NCBI RefSeq assembly: GCF_015234215.1
Contig: NZ_JADEKP010000006.1
Coordinates: 31,687 to 95,686, forward strand
Direction of reading: 5' to 3'
Source of the DNA: Clostridium chrysemydis
Lineage (GTDB): Bacteria > Bacillota > Clostridia > Clostridiales > Clostridiaceae
DNA length: 64,000 bases
The notes under the pieces are model-generated. The model worked only from the letters and a program-made list of their open reading frames with translations. It searched no databases and had not been told where the DNA came from. The position numbers and the translations under genes were made by a program. Positions 37,865 to 46,511 of the stretch are shown one piece after another; position 1 is the stretch's first letter, and every line of letters begins with the position of its first letter.

Positions 37865-40800
37865 TTAATTCTTTTTACCTTTTATTATAAAAAATACTCC
37901 TAAAGCAAGTAGTGCAGATCCGTATAAAACTGACTTACCTTCTTTTCCTGTTTGTGGTAGTTTATTATCTTCCGGATCTTTAATTACAGGTTTTTCTGGT
38001 TTAGTTACTGGTTTTGGATCCTCTGGCTTTACTGGTGGTTTTGGATCTTCCGGCTTTACAGGAGGATTTGGATCTTCTGGATTAACCGGAGGATTTGGGT
38101 CTATCGGTGGCTCAACTGGTGGGTCTACCGGTGGTTCTGGCTCTACTGGTGGTTCCACAGGTTTTTCTATTTTTTTATTATATACAGATATTTTCTTAAC
38201 TTTTTCTAAGTCATTTTCAGCTATTACTATTTGAATTTCTTTTTCTAAGATAGAAAAGCCTTCTGGCGCCTTTGTTTCTGTTAAAGTATAGTTTCCTACA
38301 ATTAAGTTTTCAAACTTAATTTTCCCGTCTTCTCCTGTAGTCTTAACTTCTTCAAAGTTTTCTCCAGTTAATTTAAACTCCGCACCTTTTAATACTTTTT
38401 CAGTATCTTTTTCATACTTTATAATCTCTAAAGCACCATACTTTTCTTCTGGTACTACAGGTGGGTCTACAGGCTTTTCGATTTTTTTATTTTTTACTGA
38501 TTCTAACTTTATAACTTCTTCATTATTTTGATTAGATTGAATAACAAAATCAAATTCATTTTTTATAATTTCATATCCTTCTGGTGCCTTTGTTTCTTTA
38601 AACTTATAAACACCAGCTTCTAAATTTTTAAAACTTACCTTACCATTTGAATCAGAAGTATAAGCTCCATCAAGCTTTTTAAATTCATTTCCTTGTTTTT
38701 TATAAAGTTCAAACTCAGCCCCTTCTAAGAATTTTTTATCATCCGCTGAATCTACTTTAAAAAACTCAGCATTAAATAATTTTTTCTTATTTGTAACTTT
38801 CTCTATAATAACTTGACCTTCTTTTTGAACTTCTATAGTTATTTTTATAGGATCTTTTAATCCTATAAAACCTTCTGGTGCTTTTGTTTCTGTTAATGTA
38901 TAAACACCTGATTCTAAGTTTTTAAACTGAGTTTCACCTAAATCATTACTTATCCCTTTAAATACCTCTCCATTAGGTGCTGCTAATGAAAATTCTGCTC
39001 CTTTTAAAGGTTTTTCAGTTCCTTCTTCAACTTTTACTACTTTTAAATCACCTTTTAAAGCTGGAGGAATTATTTTTTCGTTATATACAGATCTTGTTTT
39101 TACTTTTTCTAAATCATTTTCATCTATTACTATTTGAATCTCTTTTTCTAAGATAGAAAATCCTTCTGGTGCCTTTGTTTCTGTTAAAGTGTAATTTCCA
39201 ACCTTTAAGTTTTCAAACTTAATTTTTCCGTCTTCTCCTGTAGTCTTAACTTCTTCAAAGTTTTCTCCAGTTAATTTAAACTCTGCGCCTTTTAATACAT
39301 TTTCAGTATCTTTTTCATACTTTATAATCTCTAAAGCACCATACTTTTCTTCAGGTACTATATCTTTTTTAGTATTTAATATATCACCCTTAAAGATAAC
39401 TTCCTTATTATCTTCATCAGGACTTATTGTAAATAAAATTTCTTTATCTAAAACTTTATATCCTTCAGGTGCTTTAACTTCTACTAATTTATAATCACTT
39501 GCTTTTAAGTTATTTATTTTAACTAAACCTTCTGAGTCTGAAGAATAGACTCCGTCCATTTTTATATATTCATTATCTATCTTTTTATAAAGTTCAAATT
39601 CCGCACCTTCAAGCGCATTACTTTCAGCGTCTATCTTTTTAAACTGAGCATTAAACAATTTTTCTTTATTTGATATTTCTCTTGTTATTACTTTTTCTAA
39701 GTCACCTTCATTAATCGTTATATCTATAGGATCTTTTAACTTTTCATAACCTATAGGTGCTGAAACCTCTATTAATTTATAATTTCCTACAGCTAAATCA
39801 TTAAAGATTATTTCACCTTTTTCATCAGATTCAAAAGGTCCATACTCGTTATTTTTTGAATCTACTAATTTGAATTTCGCTCCCTTTAAAAGAGAATTTC
39901 CTTCACCTTTTTTTATAATTTTTAAAGCACCATACTTCTCCTCTGGTACTATTACCTCTTTTTTGTTTTCAATATTTCCTTTATTTATTATATTAGTTCC
40001 TGTCTCAGATGCTAAAATAGTAAAATCAATTATTTTATTTTCGTTAATATATCCGTTTGGAGATTTTATTTCTGTTAATCTATAATCTCCAGCATCTAAA
40101 CTATTTATTACTATCTTCCCCTTTGAATCTGAAGTATAAATTCCATCTAACTTTATATATTCATTATTTTTCTTTTTATAAAGTTCAAATTCTGCCCCTT
40201 CTAAAGTTATATTATTATCCTCGCTATCTACTTTTTTAAATTCTACAGAAGCTTTTTTAAACTCCCCTATTAAATCTCCAAAATTAAAGAAAAAGTTATG
40301 GCACTCAAAACCACCATCTTGATTAAACTCATTAGTTATAAGTTGTCCATTAACAGAACCACCTTTAGTTTCTGTTAATGCATTTGGCGCTAATATGCTT
40401 CCAACTATTCCATTACCTGCTAAAGTAATTTTTGTTGCGTTTGGAAATACGTAAAGAATCTTAGGCGCAACTTTATGAAGGAAATCATTATCTGGCTTTC
40501 CTGTATCTATCATAGCGTTTTTATATAACATTCCTCCAGATTTAAAATTAACTTCTTTTGCATCAGAATAAATTATCCAATACTTTGAATTTAAAACTTC
40601 CTCGTGAACTCCTATTTCCCTAAACTCTGCTTTCTCACCTTCTATTTTTGATAAAAGCATTCCTTCAATGTTTTTTTCCTTTGCTACTCCTAAATAATCA
40701 CCTAAATAAGTACTATCTACATTTAATTCTTCGCCTTTTTCTAAAGTCTTTAAATTAGTTGAAAGAAAATCAACCTTATCTTTAAACTCTTTAAATTTTT

Positions 40801-41272
40801 CCTTTATTTCAGTTTCTGATTTAATAACTGCTTTTCTATAAGCATTTCCCTCTACTAGATTTTGCTTATCTGCCCCTTCTTTATGAACTACAGTATCCGC
40901 TTCTATTGTAAGTAAGCCCCCGCCATCTACTTTAGATAATTCTCCTCCTAAAAGAAATGATGGCATTCCGTTTTCTGTATAGTCACTCCCTATAAGATTG
41001 TTTGCGTGAGTTCCTGCCGCTGCAATCGAATAACCTTTCCCAGAGGTTGCAGGTGCTGTTAAGTTTCCTCCTACTGCTAATGCCCCTTCAACATCTGCAG
41101 TGTGAGCCCTATGATCTCCAAACACTATCGCATTATAATGCTCTATAGTTCCTAAATTTTTTAATTTACTATCATTTGCAAATACCTTAGTTGCCCCTAA
41201 AACTTCTCCCAAAGAAAAAATTGCCAGGAGACCAATCCCTATCTTACATTTTAACTTCTTAGATAACCCCAT
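37865..41272 (-). CDS. Sortase-anchored adhesin with choice-of-anchor A domain and seven SpaA repeats
   Basis: 1135 residues. Signal peptide (about 1-32), a choice-of-anchor A / collagen-binding-like domain (about 37-325), then seven SpaA (prealbumin-like) repeats starting near residues 341, 444, 543, 642, 740, 832 and 944. Each has the LxGAEFxL and ETKAPEGF/Y signatures that form internal isopeptide bonds. A proline-rich PVEPPVDP/NPPVKPEDP stalk (about 1035-1095) follows. It ends LPQTG (near 1103), a hydrophobic helix and a KGKKN tail. The protein is covalently linked to peptidoglycan by sortase and probably binds host matrix or other cells. Repeats 4 and 7 are nearly identical. No sortase gene is nearby. 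ATG behind AAGGTGG. Confidence 0.92.
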   Translation of the reverse strand: MGLSKKLKCKIGIGLLAIFSLGEVLGATKVFANDSKLKNLGTIEHYNAIVFGDHRAHTADVEGALAVGGNLTAPATSGKGYSIAAAGTHANNLIGSDYTENGMPSFLLGGELSKVDGGGLLTIEADTVVHKEGADKQNLVEGNAYRKAVIKSETEIKEKFKEFKDKVDFLSTNLKTLEKGEELNVDSTYLGDYLGVAKEKNIEGMLLSKIEGEKAEFREIGVHEEVLNSKYWIIYSDAKEVNFKSGGMLYKNAMIDTGKPDNDFLHKVAPKILYVFPNATKITLAGNGIVGSILAPNALTETKGGSVNGQLITNEFNQDGGFECHNFFFNFGDLIGEFKKASVEFKKVDSEDNNITLEGAEFELYKKKNNEYIKLDGIYTSDSKGKIVINSLDAGDYRLTEIKSPNGYINENKIIDFTILASETGTNIINKGNIENKKEVIVPEEKYGALKIIKKGEGNSLLKGAKFKLVDSKNNEYGPFESDEKGEIIFNDLAVGNYKLIEVSAPIGYEKLKDPIDITINEGDLEKVITREISNKEKLFNAQFKKIDAESNALEGAEFELYKKIDNEYIKMDGVYSSDSEGLVKINNLKASDYKLVEVKAPEGYKVLDKEILFTISPDEDNKEVIFKGDILNTKKDIVPEEKYGALEIIKYEKDTENVLKGAEFKLTGENFEEVKTTGEDGKIKFENLKVGNYTLTETKAPEGFSILEKEIQIVIDENDLEKVKTRSVYNEKIIPPALKGDLKVVKVEEGTEKPLKGAEFSLAAPNGEVFKGISNDLGETQFKNLESGVYTLTETKAPEGFIGLKDPIKITIEVQKEGQVIIEKVTNKKKLFNAEFFKVDSADDKKFLEGAEFELYKKQGNEFKKLDGAYTSDSNGKVSFKNLEAGVYKFKETKAPEGYEIIKNEFDFVIQSNQNNEEVIKLESVKNKKIEKPVDPPVVPEEKYGALEIIKYEKDTEKVLKGAEFKLTGENFEEVKTTGEDGKIKFENLIVGNYTLTETKAPEGFSILEKEIQIVIAENDLEKVKKISVYNKKIEKPVEPPVEPEPPVDPPVEPPIDPNPPVNPEDPNPPVKPEDPKPPVKPEDPKPVTKPEKPVIKDPEDNKLPQTGKEGKSVLYGSALLALGVFFIIKGKKN

Positions 41273-41324
41273 ATCTTTTCCACCTTTTTATATTTTTTCT
41301 AAATATTAACATAACTTTAATTGT

Positions 41325-41350
41325 TCTACAATAGATACGACAATAATATT
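41325..41350 (-). promoter_or_regulatory. Motif shared with the chemoreceptor upstream region
   Basis: TCTACAATAGATACGACAAT (plus strand) lies 53-78 bases upstream of the adhesin start and matches the string at 4791-4814. A common regulator is inferred; orientation relative to the gene is opposite in the two places. Confidence 0.35.
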
Positions 41351-41470
41351 TAATTTTTTCACTAAATTTTTTATAAAAACGGTATCAAAAATCGACTTTT
41401 GAATCTTATTGAAAATTTTTATTTTAATCTTATAATTAAATAAAACGAATTTTTAAAGGAGGTACTAATC

Positions 41471-41944
41471 ATGAAGTCTATAATTTTAGCTGGAGGTTGC
41501 TTTTGGGGAGTAGAAGAATTTATGTCTAGAATAAATGGAGTTACAGAAACAGAAGTTGCCTACGTAAACGGAAGAACAAAAAATCCAAGTTACGAAGAAA
41601 TTTGTAATGGAAATACTTACTTTGCAGAAGCTTGCAAAATTACTTATGATGAAAATATATTATCACTAGAAAAACTTCTTCAAAAATATTTTAGTATTAT
41701 AAATCCAACTTCTTTAAACAAACAAGGAAACGATATAGGAAGCCAATATAGAACTGGTATTTATTATGAAGATCAAAACGATTTAAAAATAATAGAAAAA
41801 GTTATATTAAAAGAAGGAGAAAAATACGAAAAGAAAATCGTAACAGAAGTTAAACCTTTGGAGAATTACTATAAAGCTGAAACTTATCATCAAAAATATT
41901 TAAAAAAGAATCCAAACGGATATTGTCATATTAAATTAGATTAA
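41471..41944 (+). CDS. msrA: Peptide-methionine (S)-S-oxide reductase
   Basis: Reduces methionine-S-sulfoxide in proteins. 157 residues with the catalytic [10 protein letters not shown] near residues 8-17 (Cys 10), [10 protein letters not shown] near 95, and YHQKYL near the end. No second resolving-cysteine cluster and no MsrB domain. ATG behind AAAGGAGGT. A single gene with its own terminator. Confidence 0.95.
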   Translation: MKSIILAGGCFWGVEEFMSRINGVTETEVAYVNGRTKNPSYEEICNGNTYFAEACKITYDENILSLEKLLQKYFSIINPTSLNKQGNDIGSQYRTGIYYEDQNDLKIIEKVILKEGEKYEKKIVTEVKPLENYYKAETYHQKYLKKNPNGYCHIKLD

Positions 41945-41948
41945 AATA

Positions 41949-41986
41949 AAAAGCTATAATAGTATTTTCTACTATTATAGCTTTTA
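41949..41986. terminator. Bidirectional terminator between msrA and queT
   Basis: AAAAGCTATAATAGTA and its reverse complement enclose TTTTC: a perfect 16-base stem. Confidence 0.85.
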
Positions 41987-41989
41987 AAT

Positions 41990-42487
41990 TTATTTTATTA
42001 ATTTTCTTATGCTATCTCTCATTTTATACATAACAAATACCCCGATTATAGATACTACCCCAAATTCCCCTAAGGCAACTTGTCCTCCTAATATCCACAT
42101 AGATTCTTTGCCTTCTGTAAAGAAATGTGATATCATCCAGCCTATTATAAGTCCATTTATAATAACTGGCCAAAGTGATGCTAAAAACATTCTAACTGGC
42201 TCTTTAATTTTTACTTTGCTTGTATAATAAACTAAAACTACACTTATAAACGTAGCTAAAGTTCCAAAAATCGCATCTATAAGTCCACTTCCTAAGATGT
42301 TTGAGATAAAACATCCAAGGGTTAAACCTATTATATAAAATGGATCAAAGTAGGCTAATAAAACCATAACCTCTGATATTCTAAATTGTATAGGTCCAAA
42401 ACTTATAGGAGCTAAAACTAATGTTAATGCTGCATAAATTGCCGCAATTAATGCAGAATAAACTATTCTTCTACTTTGGTTTTTCAT
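41990..42487 (-). CDS. queT: QueT family ECF transporter substrate-binding subunit
   Basis: 165 residues, about five to six membrane helices, with the family-typical start IVYSALIAAIYAALTLVLAPISFGPIQFRISE. QueT is the S component that binds queuosine precursors and works with the energy-coupling EcfAAT module encoded elsewhere. A 300-base leader with nested hairpins precedes it, consistent with riboswitch control. ATG behind AAGGAGAGA. Confidence 0.85.
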   Translation of the reverse strand: MKNQSRRIVYSALIAAIYAALTLVLAPISFGPIQFRISEVMVLLAYFDPFYIIGLTLGCFISNILGSGLIDAIFGTLATFISVVLVYYTSKVKIKEPVRMFLASLWPVIINGLIIGWMISHFFTEGKESMWILGGQVALGEFGVVSIIGVFVMYKMRDSIRKLIK

Positions 42488-42745
42488 AATATCTCTCTCC
42501 TTACACTTTCAAGGATTGAAAGTTTCTTCGCCTCGCTTTTTTTTACGTGTTTATATTAAACATAAATAAAGGCGATAAAGTAAACAAAGCTGATTTGTTA
42601 ACTCTACCGCCTTTTAAATTGATGCAAAATTTCTTTAAAGCATCAAGAAAAAAGGTAGGATTAAAATACTAATCCTACGCATAATAATTCTAAAATAATT
42701 ATAATGCCGTAGTTTTATTTAACGACAGGAGGCTTCCGAACTGTC
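42488..42745 (-). promoter_or_regulatory. Long structured leader of queT, probable riboswitch of unclear class
   Basis: Read on the minus strand: (a) a GACAG/CTGTC hairpin with a 12-base loop, then an A-rich tail GTTAAATAAAACTACGG (complement 42745-42707); (b) a CTACGGCAT...ATGCGTAG hairpin (42675-42712) that shares its 3' GTAG with (c) a terminator GTAGGATT/AATCCTAC plus CTTTTTTC (42645-42678); (d) a 20-base hairpin starting AAGGCG and ending CGCCTT. The TCGCCTT at 42569-42575 can instead pair with GAGGCGA at 42528-42534, close to the ribosome binding site. Part (a) has the size and A-rich tail of a preQ1-I aptamer, but the second (pseudoknot) helix is not seen. Confidence 0.55.
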
Positions 42746-42800
42746 AATCTTATTATTTTTTACGCTTTCTATTTTATCTTACATCTATATATAAATCAAT

Positions 42801-43541
42801 CTATTTTAGGTAAACTCCTATATTGAAATCTTTAGCATTTTTTAATTCTATCTCCATATTTTTTATGTTTTCATTACCTTTATTTATAATTATTTTTGTA
42901 TTTTTATCTAAAGTTATATTTTCTACAGTCCCATTATCATAATTAACTTTTAAAATACCAAACCCGTTTTTTATTTTAGATTTAACTTCTAATTTTTTAT
43001 TTGTTTTTTTATCTAAATATAAAGTAGTGTTTCCAAATTCACCTTCTACCTTATAAGAATTTCCATCCTCTTCTTCTTTAAACCCATTTAATATATCCTC
43101 ATCTTCACTTTGAATTATAGTATTAGTTTCCTCTATAACTAATTTCTTTGGGTTATTATAAAAAACTACCCCGCCTACTACTATAAGAACTATTGCGATT
43201 ATAAAAGCTATTAAACCACCTATTAATAAGTTTTTTATAGACTTTCTTTCGATTTCTCTACAAAACTCTAAGTTTTGTCCACAATTACCACAATATTTAA
43301 CTGTTCCATCCACAATTTGATTACAACTTGTGCATATTACACTTCTCTTTCTTCTTCCGAAAACTAAGTAAATGATAATCCCTATAAAGTTCGGTAAAAC
43401 AACTGCAATTATAGTCCACAAAACTGGATTAGCCCCTATATTTTTTGCATCCCTATATACTATCATTCCTATAAAAACATGAACTATAAAAATACATATA
43501 GGAACTATACTAATAATCCATGCTAAATTGCCTTCATTCAT
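42801..43541 (-). CDS. Membrane protein with zinc ribbon, third gene of the ECF sigma operon
   Basis: 246 residues. N-terminal PLDc_N-like pair of helices (about 5-62, ending VFGRRKR), a zinc ribbon with two CxxC pairs (CTSC...CGNC, about 70-92), a transmembrane helix (about 106-130), and an extracellular C-terminal domain with a short repeated beta pattern. It overlaps the upstream gene by four bases (ATGA), so the two are co-translated. It could sense the signal that releases the sigma factor; that is inference. Confidence 0.65.
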   Translation of the reverse strand: MNEGNLAWIISIVPICIFIVHVFIGMIVYRDAKNIGANPVLWTIIAVVLPNFIGIIIYLVFGRRKRSVICTSCNQIVDGTVKYCGNCGQNLEFCREIERKSIKNLLIGGLIAFIIAIVLIVVGGVVFYNNPKKLVIEETNTIIQSEDEDILNGFKEEEDGNSYKVEGEFGNTTLYLDKKTNKKLEVKSKIKNGFGILKVNYDNGTVENITLDKNTKIIINKGNENIKNMEIELKNAKDFNIGVYLK

Positions 43542-43849
43542 AGTTCTATTACCATCCTCTCTCTAAGTTCCCTATTAAAGAAAATATAAATCAGTAAAGC
43601 TATATTTAGTAACGCTGTAAAAATTACAGAAACTATACTAAAATAAGATAAAAATCTATCTTTAAAGAGATTCATAAATAAAAGCATAGATAAAACTGAA
43701 ATTATATTTCCTAAAATGGGAATCCACCAAACCTTAACCTTTTTAGTTCCTTTCAATTTTTCTTTTAAATCTTTATTTAAATTAATACTTGGCTCTTCAT
43801 TTGAACTTAATGCTAAACTTAATATATCTTCTAATTTATCTTCCTTCAT
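43538..43849 (-). CDS. Small membrane protein, probable anti-sigma factor
   Basis: 103 residues: a cytoplasmic N-terminal region of about 37 residues and two membrane helices (about 42-62 and 67-90). It overlaps the sigma factor gene by 14 bases and the next gene by 4. Gene order and topology are those of an anti-sigma factor holding an ECF sigma at the membrane. No zinc-binding anti-sigma (ZAS) HxxxCxxC motif is present. ATG behind AAAGGAGGT. Confidence 0.6.
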   Translation of the reverse strand: MKEDKLEDILSLALSSNEEPSINLNKDLKEKLKGTKKVKVWWIPILGNIISVLSMLLFMNLFKDRFLSYFSIVSVIFTALLNIALLIYIFFNRELRERMVIEL

Positions 43850-44363
43850 AATAAACCTCCTTTAAGTTTTTTCTTATTTTATCCCTACCCTTAAATAACC
43901 TACTCTTTACTGTTCCTTTTGGAACTTTTAGAGTTTCTGAAATCTCTTCTATAGACATCTCTAATGTGTAGTACATAACTAGAGGAATTTTAATTTTACT
44001 ATTTAAAGAACTTATTATTTTATTTACCTCTTTTAATATATCTTTTTTAATAAAAGAATCTTCAATAGATTCAGCGCTATCTTTTATTTCTAAATTGTCT
44101 TTATCTATTTCTATCTCATTTGTTATTCTTTTTCTTCTAAAAATTTTTCTTTTTTCATTTTTATAAATATTGATTGCTATAGAAATCAAATAACTCTTAG
44201 GATTATTATCAAGACTTATTTTTTCTTTAAGTTCTAATGCCTTTAAAAAGGTTTGCTGGTATATATCTTCTGCTTCTACCTTATTTTTAGTTATCTTTAA
44301 GCAAAACCTAAAGATTATCCTCCCATACTCATCTATAAGCTTTTCTATCTCTAAATTACTCAC
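43836..44363 (-). CDS. ECF-type RNA polymerase sigma factor
   Basis: 175 residues. Sigma region 2 (about 10-80, with KNKVEAEDIYQQTFLKALE) and region 4 (about 120-170, with ISETLKVPKGTVKSRLFKGRDKI) are both present; regions 1 and 3 are absent as expected. GTG start at 44363. It heads a three-gene operon with a probable anti-sigma and a zinc-ribbon membrane protein, so it should respond to an envelope signal and probably activates its own operon. Confidence 0.9.
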   Translation of the reverse strand: MSNLEIEKLIDEYGRIIFRFCLKITKNKVEAEDIYQQTFLKALELKEKISLDNNPKSYLISIAINIYKNEKRKIFRRKRITNEIEIDKDNLEIKDSAESIEDSFIKKDILKEVNKIISSLNSKIKIPLVMYYTLEMSIEEISETLKVPKGTVKSRLFKGRDKIRKNLKEVYYEGR

Positions 44364-44433
44364 CCAAACTCATTCCCCCTTCAATAAGTAATTGTCTTTA
44401 AAAGAGATTTGGTTCATTAATATAACAAAAAAA

Positions 44434-44466
44434 ATAGGACTACTTCTATTAAAAGTAATCCTATCA
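44434..44466 (-). terminator. Terminator after the LtaS-like gene
   Basis: On the minus strand ATAGGATTACTT pairs with AAGTAGTCCTAT (one G-T pair), followed by a run of T. Confidence 0.8.
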
Positions 44467-44475
44467 TTTGTTATA

Positions 44476-46332
44476 TTATTTTTTTCTTTGAGTTACTAAA
44501 GTATTTTTAAAATCACTAGTCTTATCTTCATCAATAAATTCGTGCGTAAAGAAATTACTGTTATCTGAAAGACCTCCCTCGAATCCATAAATACTGTCTC
44601 TCTCTATTAAAGTCTCTTTATCTGAGAAAAGGTTAGTTCCAAGCCCTAATCTATCTCCCTCAACTTCTATTCCCATACTAGCTAGTATTGTTGGGTAAAA
44701 GTCTAATGGTGCATATTCTCTGTTTTTAGTTTTTGTTTTTGAAGTATCTACAGCTGGATTTAGTATAAGGTTAAATACAGATCTTCTGTAATCTTTATCC
44801 CATCCTTTAAAGAACTTTTTATCCATGCTTAAGTGATCTCCAGTAACAACTATAGTAGTATCTTTATAAAATGGTTGTTTTTGAATCCATTTTATAAATT
44901 CAACTGCCTCTTTAGTAGAATATGAAATAACATTTGCATATTGCTCTTTATGAGGTGTTTTTGCTTTCTTTGAAAGATATCCATCTGGGAAATGTGTATC
45001 TGCAGTTTCCATAGTGAAGTTAAATGGTTTGCCTGTTTTTGATAAACGAGTTATCTCATCTTTTGCAAACTTATAAAGCTTATCATCTTCAAAGCCCCAC
45101 CAAACTTTATAATCTTTAGGGATTAATCCTTTTTCCCTTGCATAGTTTAAATCAAATATATTAAAATCTCCGTGAGTTTTAAAGTATGTTGTTAAACCTC
45201 CAAAATCTGCATCAGCTCCAAACATTATAGTTTGCTCGTAGCCTTGAGCTTCTAATATATCTCCTATAGCAATAGCACCAGGTAAAAAAGTACCTGTTTT
45301 ACCGTAAGAGTTTCCGTCCATAGGTATTTTTAAAGGGATACCAACTCCCATATTTATCATTGATGCAACAGACCAACTTGAACCGTAAGTTTGATTTGGT
45401 CCACCGAATTTATCATTATCTGAGAAACTTATACCTTCTTTTGAAAGCTCAGAAAGCTCAGGCATTAAGTTAACTTTCATATATCCCCCTAAGTCTTTAG
45501 AAAAATATGAGTTTTCAACTGACTCTAAGTATATATGAATTAAATTTCTTTTCTTAGCCGGGAAAGACATTTTTACATTTCTAGGGTCAACATAATTATC
45601 TTTTATATAAGTTGATTCCGAGAAAAATGCTTTCGCAATTTCAGGTAGTCTTAATTTATTTGATCCATAAGTAACTCCACCTATAAGTGCTACTATTGAT
45701 ATAATAAAAATTACTCTATTATACCACACCTTACTTACTATCTTCCTTTTAGAATCTTTAATTATTAAATATATATCATAACTAAAGTTAACTAAAATTA
45801 TAAAAACTACTACTGTAGATACTATAGCAAAAACAGGTGTAGTTATTATTTCTGTAACCATCCCATCACTAGTACCTTTAATAGGCGATTTTAAATTAAA
45901 TAAAAATTGCTCAGGTGTTATATTACCAAAATAATCTATAAACCAATCTGAGAAAAATACAAAAACTCCCCCGATAGTAACAAATATTACTGATAATACT
46001 TTTAGTATTTTACTCTTTTTTGTTGAAGTTTTTTTAGCTTCTACAAACTCGATTTTAGAATCTATCGTTCCTTTTAAAAAGATATAGATTATTCCTATTA
46101 TAAGCGCAAATGATACATATTTGATTAAAAATCCAAAAGTGTATGTTGTAACCTTAAGAATATTTGGCTTATTCATTAAGAATTTAGCTATACTAAGTAT
46201 TACTATATTAAATAAAAATACAAAGCTTAGTAAGCTAGTTGTTAAAGGAAGTACCCCTTTTTTCTTTCCAAGTAAAAAGTAATTAATTAAACCTAGTATT
46301 ACACCTGGAATTAAATAACTTAATAATTGCAT
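44476..46332 (-). CDS. LTA synthase family membrane phosphatase/transferase
   Basis: 618 residues: about five N-terminal membrane helices (1-220), a linker, then an extracellular sulfatase-fold domain. Catalytic elements are the glutamate in HIYLESVENSYF, the nucleophile threonine in GGPNQTYGSSWS, and the metal-binding TGDHLSMD. LtaS enzymes move glycerol phosphate from phosphatidylglycerol to a glycolipid anchor; members closer to MdoB/OpgB modify other glycans. The SSWSVASMI segment leans toward the latter group. ATG behind GGAGGGGA. Confidence 0.87.
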   Translation of the reverse strand: MQLLSYLIPGVILGLINYFLLGKKKGVLPLTTSLLSFVFLFNIVILSIAKFLMNKPNILKVTTYTFGFLIKYVSFALIIGIIYIFLKGTIDSKIEFVEAKKTSTKKSKILKVLSVIFVTIGGVFVFFSDWFIDYFGNITPEQFLFNLKSPIKGTSDGMVTEIITTPVFAIVSTVVVFIILVNFSYDIYLIIKDSKRKIVSKVWYNRVIFIISIVALIGGVTYGSNKLRLPEIAKAFFSESTYIKDNYVDPRNVKMSFPAKKRNLIHIYLESVENSYFSKDLGGYMKVNLMPELSELSKEGISFSDNDKFGGPNQTYGSSWSVASMINMGVGIPLKIPMDGNSYGKTGTFLPGAIAIGDILEAQGYEQTIMFGADADFGGLTTYFKTHGDFNIFDLNYAREKGLIPKDYKVWWGFEDDKLYKFAKDEITRLSKTGKPFNFTMETADTHFPDGYLSKKAKTPHKEQYANVISYSTKEAVEFIKWIQKQPFYKDTTIVVTGDHLSMDKKFFKGWDKDYRRSVFNLILNPAVDTSKTKTKNREYAPLDFYPTILASMGIEVEGDRLGLGTNLFSDKETLIERDSIYGFEGGLSDNSNFFTHEFIDEDKTSDFKNTLVTQRKK

Positions 46333-46452
46333 AATTTCCCCTCCGAAACTAGTAGTTAAACCACTTTACAATATTTAATGTATGAATTTAATGATATCAT
46401 ATTTATAGATTTTGTAAAAGTTCCATTAATAAATTAAGTCTAAAAGGAATGA

Positions 46453-46496
46453 GAAAAAAGGCTAACAAATTCATTTAAATTTGTTAGCCTTTTTTG
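46453..46496 (-). terminator. Terminator after the FAD-dependent dehydrogenase gene
   Basis: AAAAAGGCTAACAAATT and its near-perfect complement, with long A/T runs at both sides. Confidence 0.85.
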
Positions 46497-46511
46497 GAAA
46501 GATTATGCTAT

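Noticed and set aside
37980-38160. Direct-repeat array (CRISPR-like) in the adhesin gene
   Set aside because: It is the proline-rich coding stalk (PVEP/NPPVKPEDP units) in frame with the adhesin; no spacers of constant length and no cas genes.
42724-42745. Firm preQ1-I riboswitch call
   Set aside because: The first stem, 12-base loop and A-rich tail fit, but the loop cannot form the required second helix with the tail, so only a structured leader is claimed.
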